Positions 1 through 5,572 of a stretch of 9,506 bases of DNA are shown here, piece by piece (position 1 is the stretch's first letter; each line of letters begins with the position of its first letter). The notes under the pieces are model-generated. The model did no database searches and was not told the origin of the DNA. It worked only from the letters and a program-made list of their open reading frames with translations. The translations under genes were made by a program, and so were the position numbers. The DNA lies in assembly GCA_009776995.1 (NCBI GenBank), contig WRMR01000163.1, positions 1 to 9,506 on the forward strand, given 5' to 3'. This DNA comes from Planctomycetaceae bacterium (GTDB lineage Bacteria > Planctomycetota > Planctomycetia > Pirellulales > Thermoguttaceae).

Positions 1-225
1 CGCCCGACTTATGACGCATACTGCGGAACGGGCTACGAAAGCATGGCACGATTGGCCGCTGGCAACCCGGAACTCTGGCGTGACATCCTCATTTCCAATC
101 GTGAAGCCGTTTGCCGGGTCATCGATGTTTTTGAGCAAACTTGCCGGAAACTGCGCAACGCATTGATTCAAAACGATCTTGACACGGTCACATGTTTTCT
201 CGAAAACGCGAAAAAGGCAGTATAA
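1..225 (+). CDS. tyrA: Prephenate/arogenate dehydrogenase, C-terminal 74 residues (5' truncated by window edge)
   Basis: The open frame runs in phase from base 1 to a TAA at 223-225, so the gene starts outside the window. The visible part matches the helical C-terminal dimerisation domain of TyrA: the segment AAGNPELWRDI followed by SNREAV is the conserved stretch of this family (typically AxGDPxLWRDI...ANR), and then comes an amphipathic helix that ends the protein. TyrA oxidatively decarboxylates prephenate to 4-hydroxyphenylpyruvate (or arogenate to tyrosine) with NAD(P)+, in the cytoplasm. The catalytic N-terminal Rossmann domain is not visible, so substrate and cofactor preference cannot be judged. 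trpA follows 61 nt downstream on the same strand, which fits an aromatic amino acid cluster, possibly co-transcribed. The internal ATG at 43 is not the start. Confidence 0.85.
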   Translation, partial: RPTYDAYCGTGYESMARLAAGNPELWRDILISNREAVCRVIDVFEQTCRKLRNALIQNDLDTVTCFLENAKKAV

Positions 226-286
226 AACGAGAGAATCAGATACCACCCTGACTTGAACGACAAGCATCAACACAAAGGCATTCAAT

Positions 287-1087
287 ATGAGCAGAATGAC
301 ACAAACATTTGAGCGGCTCCAACAGAAAAAACGCGTCGCGTTGATTGGTTTCATCACGGTCGGCGACCCGGATTTTGAGCAGTCATTCGAGATCATCAGT
401 GCCGCCTGCGACGCGGGACTTGACGTGCTGGAGCTTGGTATCCCCTTTTCCGATCCGACCGCCGACGGGCCGGTGATTCAACGAGCGTCGCAACGCGCCA
501 TTCAGTCGGGCATGACTCTCGAAAAGGGATTGCGCTTTGTGCGGCAGCTTCGTGAAAAGCATGACTTGCCGATCGTGATTTTCAGTTATTACAACCCGAT
601 CCTCGCAATGGGGGCCGAACGGTTTGTCACGGACGCGATTGACGCCGGGGTTGATGGTCTCCTGGTTGTTGACTTGCCAAGTGAAAATGCAAACGAACTG
701 ATGCAATTCGTCAGTCCTGAGCAAAACTTGCATTTTATCCGCCTCATTTCGCCGACAACCGAACCGGCACGACGGTCGGAAATTCTTCGCGAGGCGAACG
801 GTTTTGTGTATTGTGTTTCGCGGCGCGGAGTCACAGGAGCCAACACAGGAGTCAGCAGAATTGACTGGCACGAACTTGAGCAGGAAATGACCGCCATGCG
901 TGCGGAAACGACTGTGCCACTTTGCGTCGGTTTTGGGATCAGTACGGCGGATGACGTGCGTGCCATTGCCAAAATTGCCGACGGCGCGATTATCGGCAGT
1001 GCCTTTCAACAAGTGATCGAAGATGACCCTAAAACCGCGAAACTCAAGATTTATGCCATGATCCGCGAGTTACGTGAGATTGTATGA
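287..1087 (+). CDS. trpA: Tryptophan synthase alpha chain
   Basis: A 266-residue protein, the usual length for TrpA. It cleaves indole-3-glycerol phosphate to indole and glyceraldehyde 3-phosphate, and passes indole to TrpB in the alpha2-beta2 complex. The TIM-barrel landmarks are in place: GFITVGDPD at 21-29, the active-site segment LELGIPFSDP at 48-57 with catalytic Glu49, and TADGP at 58-62 with catalytic Asp60, both numbered as in the E. coli enzyme. Later come SRRGVTG (loop 6), VGFGIS and DGAIIGSA, which bind the substrate phosphate. The start at 287 places Glu49 at its canonical number; the ATG three codons later is the alternative. Only a weak AAAGG precedes the start. trpB is not in the window; tyrA lies 61 nt upstream. 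No terminator is evident before the tRNA promoter at 1136. Confidence 0.97.
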   Translation: MSRMTQTFERLQQKKRVALIGFITVGDPDFEQSFEIISAACDAGLDVLELGIPFSDPTADGPVIQRASQRAIQSGMTLEKGLRFVRQLREKHDLPIVIFSYYNPILAMGAERFVTDAIDAGVDGLLVVDLPSENANELMQFVSPEQNLHFIRLISPTTEPARRSEILREANGFVYCVSRRGVTGANTGVSRIDWHELEQEMTAMRAETTVPLCVGFGISTADDVRAIAKIADGAIIGSAFQQVIEDDPKTAKLKIYAMIRELREIV

Positions 1088-1135
1088 CTTTACATGATTG
1101 CAGTAACAGATTCCATAAAAGCTCACTACCCCCTG

Positions 1136-1162
1136 TTGACAAATCACACAATTGAATACAAT
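1136..1162 (+). promoter_or_regulatory. Sigma70-type promoter of the tRNA-Ala gene
   Basis: A perfect -35 box TTGACA (1136-1141) is followed after 15 bp by TACAAT (1157-1162; five of six matches to TATAAT). Initiation near 1169 would leave a leader of about 14 nt before the mature tRNA at 1183. The spacer is shorter than the ideal 17 bp, but the position directly before a tRNA gene makes the call reasonable. Confidence 0.65.
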
Positions 1163-1182
1163 ATCACAAAATCCAAGGTGAG

Positions 1183-1255
1183 GGGGGATTAGCTCAGTTG
1201 GGAGAGCGTTTGGCTGGCAGCCAAAAGGTCATCGGTTCGAGCCCGTTATCCTCCA
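1183..1255 (+). tRNA. tRNA-Ala, anticodon GGC
   Basis: A full 73-nt cloverleaf can be folded by eye. The acceptor stem GGGGGAT/ATCCTCC contains the G3-U70 wobble that is the identity element for alanyl-tRNA synthetase, with discriminator A73. The D-stem is GCTC/GAGC. The anticodon stem TTTGG/CCAAA holds loop CTGGCAG with anticodon GGC (1216-1218), which reads GCC and GCU. The T-arm has loop TTCGAGC and stem ATCGG/CCGTT with one U-U mismatch (50-64). The 3' CCA is not encoded; the next bases are TTTTG. The gene has its own promoter at 1136 and a terminator at 1297, so it is independent of trpA. Confidence 0.97.
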
Positions 1256-1296
1256 TTTTGACTTTACGTCAAATCGGCGTAAAATAAGTCTATAGT

Positions 1297-1337
1297 GGTC
1301 AAGAGTTTACGCAAAAACTCCTGGCCGTTTTCTTTTT
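1297..1337 (+). terminator. Rho-independent terminator after tRNA-Ala
   Basis: The stem GGTCA-a-GAGTTT (1297-1308) pairs with AAACTC-c-TGGCC (1315-1326) across a 6-nt loop. That gives eleven pairs around one mismatch, with one G-U. The T-rich tract GTTTTCTTTTT (1327-1337) follows at once. A smaller hairpin, TTTACG (1263-1268) with CGTAAA (1278-1283), lies between the tRNA and this terminator and may be part of the tRNA precursor trailer. Confidence 0.8.
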
Positions 1338-1495
1338 GGCTGTACTGGTTTCAAACTCTGGCCGAAAGCGCAAAACCGCGCAAATAGGCGCAGTCTCGCG
1401 CACCCACGACCGAGAACGTGGGAGTGAACGGGTTTCTGGCAGTAAACTCCAAGAAAATCAGCGAACATTCGTACTGGTTTCATTTGTCAATCGAT

Positions 1496-1612
1496 GAACG
1501 AGTGGTTGTCGGCCAAAAGGCGATCAATCATTTGATATAACTTGCTTGATATAATGAGTTTACTAAAATCGCGGGAATCGATTGACTTTTGGCTGACAAC
1601 CACACGACGTTC
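1496..1612. repeat. Imperfect inverted repeat, arms about 35 bp around an AT-rich core
   Basis: The left arm (about 1496-1530) and the reverse complement of the right arm (about 1577-1612) share GAACG, then GTGGTTGTC, then GCCAAAAG, then a diverged ATC-rich end. Mismatches are scattered and there is a small indel near the outer end. The core of roughly 45 bp contains the doubled motif TTGATATAA (1532-1540 and 1546-1554), the second copy overlapping a TATAAT. No transposase is present. It could be a MITE-like element, a long RNA hairpin or a protein-binding site; the sequence does not decide. Confidence 0.6.
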
Positions 1613-1696
1613 GGTTTTCGGGCTTTCGCCTTTGCCGTGTACCACTTCCCTCCTTTTCGCCGCACACGTTGCCCCGTGTGGGCTTCTTTTGGCTCC

Positions 1697-1750
1697 CGGC
1701 AAGGAGGTTTCCCAACCCTTGTCGCCCCCGGCTTGTCGGGCGTTTTTTTT
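1697..1750 (+). terminator. Strong rho-independent terminator with preceding hairpin (+ strand)
   Basis: Hairpin 1 pairs CGGCAAG with CTTGTCG and, after a two-base bulge, GGTT with AACC around the loop TCCC (1697-1724). It runs straight into a GC-rich stem CGCCC/GGGCG (1723-1727 and 1738-1742) followed by eight T residues (1743-1750). This would stop a + strand transcript that has no visible protein-coding gene upstream after the tRNA terminator at 1337, so an RNA gene or a lost gene is implied. Confidence 0.65.
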
Positions 1751-1821
1751 CGTGTGACTAAACAAGGTTCAACATCACTCACGACTTGACACAACAGATT
1801 GCACAAAACGTAAAATCTGAC

Positions 1822-1837
1822 AGGCAACGAGGCAACG
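1822..1837. repeat. Tandem 8-bp direct repeat AGGCAACG at a homology breakpoint
   Basis: AGGCAACG occurs twice back to back (1822-1829 and 1830-1837). The recognisable reading of the neighbouring - strand gene (ending KIVAS) stops precisely here. A short direct repeat at a breakpoint is what a microhomology-mediated deletion or a transposition footprint would leave. The mechanism is inference. Confidence 0.75.
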
Positions 1838-3201
1838 ATCTTTTCGCTGCCGGGAATCGGCTTGGCATCCAGCATCACTGTACCGGGATTCAGGTTGCCG
1901 TAGAGGATCGTCTGCCGGATGCCATCGGGATTCATGGTCCAAAGATGATGAAAATCTTCCTGGCTGCGGTCAACATATTCCCAGCGCGTATAAATCACTT
2001 GACCGCTCGGCAGCATCCACGGCAAATTGTCATGTTCGATGTTGCCTGAAAGTTCCCGGATATTGCCGCCGTTGGCGTCGCAGCGGTACAACACGGCAAC
2101 CGGCGTCATCCAGCAGTTGACCCATCGCCGCGCCCGGCTGGAAACGAACATGATGTCGCCGCTCGGAAGATAAGTCGGCTCCATGTCATCGAATTCACCG
2201 AAGGTCATCTGCCTCAATCCGCTACCATCGATATTGATCTCGTAGAGATTAAAGAACTTTGAGCCTGCAGGTCTGTACGAAAAGAGAATTTTTTCGGCGT
2301 CGTAATGGACAATCGGATCTCGCACAACTCCTTCGGGATCATCCAGCAACGTTTGAACATCTTGCGTGTCAAGATCGAGAATACAGAGTTTTCCCCCTAC
2401 GTTTGGGTAGGGCACTCTGTTCTCGTCGTCGGCGTAATACCCGAAACTGGCGTACCAATGTCCGTCGATACCGAAGGGACGCACGGCAAAGACGATTTTT
2501 TGAACGTCGCGCATGGGACCGGCCCGAAATGGTGCGAGAAGCTCAACTTCCGGACGAACTTGTTCAGTAAGCAATGGTTTGTTTTCTTTCCGCAGGGCGA
2601 CGTAATCATACATAATCCAGCGGTTGTTGAGCAGTCGAATGGTCATTTCATTCTCACCCTCTTTGAGCGATCCTGCGGGAATCGGAAACAGCATCGACCC
2701 GATTCTGCCGCGTGCCGTTGGGTTGTAGAGGTGATCGAGGTTGGCAAGCCCTCTGGGAACCTGCGCCGGCAATGCCGTGCCGTTGACAGTAACTTCCACC
2801 CTCGGCGTACTGTTGCTCGTTGCCATGTACCCGATCACAAAGGTCAGCGGTTCCGGGTTCGGCTCGGCGTCGAACTTGATTGTAAAGGGATGGACGAGTC
2901 CGCCCCAAGCCCAGAATTGGTCGGCGGAACCGGGATCGGGGATTACTGCCAGGACTCGACACCCTGTGCCAAGCCGCAAATGTGCGTTGCCGGACGAGCG
3001 GGCGCAAAGGTCAAGGTGCGTCTCGAAGGCAGACGACACTTGCCGACTAGCAAAGTCGAGCGCATCTGATTTTCTGATTGTCAAAGAGCGGTTGCCGCTC
3101 GCGCTATGCGCGAAGGGCGGATTTTCGGTTGTTTTTGTCACGACTGAAAGTGAGACGATTGATTTCTGCAAGGCTCCTTGATCAATACCTCCCGTTTTCA
3201 C
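1828..3201 (-). pseudogene. Truncated gene: lyase-like beta domain plus hydrazine-synthase-alpha-like propeller
   Basis: The frame is open from a GTG at 3199-3201 to a TAA at 1528, but only codons about 90-458 (2934-1828) look like real protein. Residues 104-203 (HPFTIKFD, PRVEVTVNGTALP, NEMTIRLLNNRW) resemble the carbohydrate-binding-like third domain of family 4 polysaccharide lyases. Residues 233-458 match the HZS-alpha-like propeller found in many planctomycete exported proteins: SSRARRWVNCWMTPVAVLY, LPWMLPSG, IYTRWEYVDRSQ, HHLWTMNPDG and LDAKPIPGSEKIVAS. Homologues continue with a segment like FSPGHG; here unrelated Arg/Lys/Pro-rich residues follow instead. The first 89 residues carry no signal peptide and look like translated non-coding DNA. 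The gene has therefore lost both ends. The uninterrupted 369-codon core implies recent truncation, or use as a short protein. Confidence 0.7.
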
Positions 3202-3291
3202 GCTTCGATTCGGCGGTTTCCGCGTCTGTCAAAGGTCTTGGACAAGGGTACCATGACCGCCTCGCCTTGCGGAAGACTCCCCAGCCAAAGC
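2935..3291. other. Unassigned stretch between the truncated gene core and the hydrolase gene
   Basis: Although an open - strand frame covers much of it, its translation shows no family features. It contains two abutting hairpins, GAGCGG-TTG-CCGCTC (3086-3100) and CGCGC-TAT-GCGCG (3100-3112). On the - strand these are followed by CGCTCTTTGACAATC, which resembles the boxA antitermination element. I see no promoter or terminator that I would defend. Confidence 0.4.
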
Positions 3292-4302
3292 CTACCGACG
3301 ATTCTTTTCCCGATAGACAGATATTGCATTTCCTTTGAGAACTTCGTCGATCATCGGGTAGGCCAATTCACCGTGCCATTCGTGACCAGCGTCCCAAGTA
3401 TCTTGCGAGACAACGTCTTTGGCCCCGAACACGGCATATCCATTGCGGATTTTCGCAAAACCGTCACGACAATGATGGATCGGGAAACACGGGTCACGCA
3501 GTGAACTTTCAAAAACCACCGGTCTCGGTGCCAATAGAATATTGATCTCACAGACATCCATCAGGGTAAAGAAACCCGGAAGCTCCCAACACTGGCAATT
3601 CGGAACGGACAGGCATCCTTCAGTTGTACACATCCAGCCGCTGACAATCGCCGCTTTCAAGCGAAGATCACATGCGGCAAGCCACATCGTCCATTCGCCA
3701 CCCATGGAAAGACCGCCAACTCCAAGTCGCTCCTTATCAACCTCCGGCCGGGATTCCAAAATATCAACGAGTCGAATCAGGTTCCAAAGTTGCATACCTG
3801 CATAGTCGCGGTGTTCCAACGACGGGGCGAGTACGACATATCCTCCCCGCGCAAAATCGTCGGCAAAGGCACGATACAACACTTTGGGATCGTCAAAGAC
3901 CGCGTCTTCATTTCCGCCATGACCGTGGAGTGCAAGGATTGCGGGAAACGGGCCGTTCCCTTTGCCTTTCGGAATGGTGAGAATCGCCGTTTTTCGCTCG
4001 CCTTCGTTACCCATGTAAGAAATACGATGTTTCGTATAAACTTCGAGTTCTTCCGTCGATTCGATTTTCACGTCAAGCGGCAATTCCTCCGTGCTTTTGC
4101 GTGGGCAAAGGGCTTCCACATAACCGAACAGTTTTTCCCGCGCCGCATTTTGCCACTGTAGAGCCTCTTCCGGCGTCGTGGCCGTAAAAGACATTTCAAA
4201 TTCTTTGGGGAGACGTTGCAACCCCTCCTGTGCCGCTACCGTACACGCCAACGCCACAATGAATGCAATCCCCAAACAAACATACGTCAGATATGATCTC
4301 AT
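3292..4302 (-). CDS. Secreted alpha/beta hydrolase (putative carbohydrate esterase or related)
   Basis: A 336-residue protein when started at the ATG at 4300-4302. That start has GAGGTG five bases upstream and opens directly into a signal peptide (MRSYLTYVCLGIAFIVALAC, cleavage near TVAA-QE, residue 24). The alpha/beta-hydrolase landmarks are ordered correctly: HGHGG at 126-130 (oxyanion region), GLSMGG at 197-202 with nucleophile Ser199, a probable acid Asp270 in SSLRDP, and His307 or His310 in AGHEWHG. Residues 225-278 hold seven cysteines, which suggests disulfides outside the cytoplasm. The family includes acetyl-xylan-esterase-like and dienelactone-hydrolase-like enzymes of Planctomycetota; the substrate cannot be read from sequence. 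It follows DUF6807 by 211 nt, so it may be the last gene of that operon or a separate unit. The stop is TAG at 3292-3294. Confidence 0.85.
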   Translation of the reverse strand: MRSYLTYVCLGIAFIVALACTVAAQEGLQRLPKEFEMSFTATTPEEALQWQNAAREKLFGYVEALCPRKSTEELPLDVKIESTEELEVYTKHRISYMGNEGERKTAILTIPKGKGNGPFPAILALHGHGGNEDAVFDDPKVLYRAFADDFARGGYVVLAPSLEHRDYAGMQLWNLIRLVDILESRPEVDKERLGVGGLSMGGEWTMWLAACDLRLKAAIVSGWMCTTEGCLSVPNCQCWELPGFFTLMDVCEINILLAPRPVVFESSLRDPCFPIHHCRDGFAKIRNGYAVFGAKDVVSQDTWDAGHEWHGELAYPMIDEVLKGNAISVYREKNRR

Positions 4303-4473
4303 AAAAACACCTCGCAGTTGAAATATTGCAGAAAACACATTACACTCATTTTTTTATCAGGACAGGATTCAATAAACTCATGAATCTCTCATTACTTCGG
4401 GACCTGGTTTGGCTTATAGTTCTCCGGCACAAGTCTTCTGAAAGACCAACCGATAGAGAGTTTGTCATTTCGG

Positions 4474-4519
4474 AATGATCATCCTTTTGATCGTCATTGT
4501 CGTTGATCAAAAATCAACG
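4474..4519. terminator. Two tandem hairpins at the 3' end of the DUF6807 gene
   Basis: CGTTGAT-caaaa-ATCAACG (4501-4519) is a perfect 7-bp stem that includes the DUF6807 stop codon. Next to it AATGATCATC (4474-4483) pairs with GATCGTCATT (4489-4498) with one mismatch and one G-U. Neither is followed by a T tract on the - strand, so a classical intrinsic terminator is doubtful. Attenuation or protection of the 3' end of the upstream mRNA is equally possible. Confidence 0.4.
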
Positions 4520-5572
4520 TTTTGATGTTTTGGCATAGCCATCGAACAATTGGTCAATCTGTTCCGCAGAAATCACGGAATCATGCAACAGGAGTCGATA
4601 GCAAAACAACAAGGACTCGCCTTTTTTGACGGTCACACGCCCATCTTCACCCGTCTGAAATTCCGTCAACGCAAACGGGTTGGCATCCAAAAGACCGTAA
4701 GTTCGCACATGCCACCAAGTGGGATATCGAAAACTCTCCGGGTGATTCATGACCGTAATGCCAAATGGACTCATGGGAGCGTCTTGGTCAGGTTCAAAAG
4801 GAGCCAGGGCTTGGTCGTAAACCGGCCCGGTATAATCAACCCAACAGGAACGTTTTCCCCATGCGTCGCCATTTTTCAACCCTTCCGCGTTGACCAGAAG
4901 ACCACCCCACTTCGGATTTCGCGATTTGGCGTCCACTTCCACTGTTCCCGGCACCCGTATCGCAAACAATCCTTCTTTCGTGTCGCCGAAATGGACGTCG
5001 TGTTCAACAGCAAGAATTTGGACGTCATAATCGATATACCAAATCTTGTCTGATATCACACCGAACGTCATGGTCCGAATATCCTGACAAACGACGTCCT
5101 CAGGTTTTTCCGATTTTGCCGGATCAACCCAATCGTTCTGAGATTGCAGTACGACCTGATCACGGGAAGATTCCAGAATTTTGACGTCGCGACATCGAAT
5201 ATGGGGGCGGTTCGCACCAATATTCCAAAAATCCACCCCGTTGACATTTCCAAAATGAAACCAGACGGAACGATGGTGATCGTGGTCCCGGCTCTCAAAT
5301 GGCGCAACAGTTCGGACGGCTTTGAGAATGTCTTCATTCTTTTCCTGATCCGCCATGGGAAATGTTCGTGTTGCGAGTTTTCCTTCCGGTGAATAAAGTG
5401 GCCAAATATCCGGCGTGAGTTCACCAACATGACGAAACTCGGCAAAGGGTTGCCTATTGACTTGAATCGCATACCCCGATTCCGTTTGAAACGAAGTCAA
5501 CTCAACAGTTTCGTCTGCGAAACAAATCGGCAAAAACGAACACGCAATCAATACGGAGAGCCTTGTCATCAT
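4514..5572 (-). CDS. DUF6807 (PmoA-like annotated) exported protein
   Basis: A 352-residue protein with a short signal peptide (MMTRLSVLIACSFLPICFA, cleavage near A19-D20). The family signature is clear: RHVGELTPDIWPLYSPEGK at 47-65, TFPM at 70-73, and HDHHRSVWFHFGNVNGVDFW from 97 to 116. Many databases label this family as methane oxygenase PmoA, but it is unrelated to particulate methane monooxygenase and its activity is not established. In Planctomycetota it commonly sits beside Gfo/Idh/MocA oxidoreductases and sugar hydrolases, as here. The first ATG (5570-5572) overlaps the oxidoreductase stop as ATGA, and a second ATG follows directly. The Shine-Dalgarno GAGGAG (5578-5583) is 5 nt from the first and 8 nt from the second, so either could be used. 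Translational coupling is likely. Confidence 0.88.
   Translation of the reverse strand: MMTRLSVLIACSFLPICFADETVELTSFQTESGYAIQVNRQPFAEFRHVGELTPDIWPLYSPEGKLATRTFPMADQEKNEDILKAVRTVAPFESRDHDHHRSVWFHFGNVNGVDFWNIGANRPHIRCRDVKILESSRDQVVLQSQNDWVDPAKSEKPEDVVCQDIRTMTFGVISDKIWYIDYDVQILAVEHDVHFGDTKEGLFAIRVPGTVEVDAKSRNPKWGGLLVNAEGLKNGDAWGKRSCWVDYTGPVYDQALAPFEPDQDAPMSPFGITVMNHPESFRYPTWWHVRTYGLLDANPFALTEFQTGEDGRVTVKKGESLLFCYRLLLHDSVISAEQIDQLFDGYAKTSKR

Larger units (their letters stand above)
1338..1827. other. Repeat-rich structured non-coding region, no recognisable gene
   Basis: No frame on either strand encodes anything I recognise in this stretch of about 490 nt. It holds a GCGCA motif repeated four times at exact 10-bp spacing (1368-1402), a hairpin CCCACG/CGTGGG (1403-1422), a 12-bp direct repeat GTACTGGTTTCA (1342-1353 and 1471-1482), a 117-bp imperfect inverted repeat (1496-1612), a hairpin CACACG/CGTGTG near 1664-1681, and a tandem hairpin-terminator unit (1697-1750). 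The 8-mer GAGTTTAC appears at 1303 and 1556 and inverted at 1442. The density of + strand secondary structure ending in a U8 tract suggests an untranslated RNA or the debris of a mobile element. It matches none of the common bacterial RNAs (no RNase P, tmRNA or SRP RNA core motifs). Confidence 0.5.

Noticed and set aside
383..1012. Long open frame on the - strand opposite trpA (209 codons)
   Set aside because: It is antisense to an unmistakable trpA, and its translation is basic and low in recognisable motifs. It reflects codon bias of the sense gene.
1183..1255. tRNA-Ala as an integration site for a genomic island
   Set aside because: No integrase is visible, and I could not find a second copy of the tRNA 3' end within the window.
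1368..1402. GCGCA repeats as a CRISPR array
   Set aside because: Five-base units with five-base fillers are far too short for CRISPR repeats and spacers, and no cas gene is nearby.
1828..2934. HZS-alpha-like propeller taken as evidence of anammox metabolism
   Set aside because: This domain is widespread in non-anammox planctomycete exported proteins, and no other hydrazine synthase subunit is present.
2305..3069. 254-codon + strand frame across the truncated propeller gene
   Set aside because: The - strand frame here encodes clear family motifs; the + strand translation shows none and has no promoter or ribosome-binding site of note.
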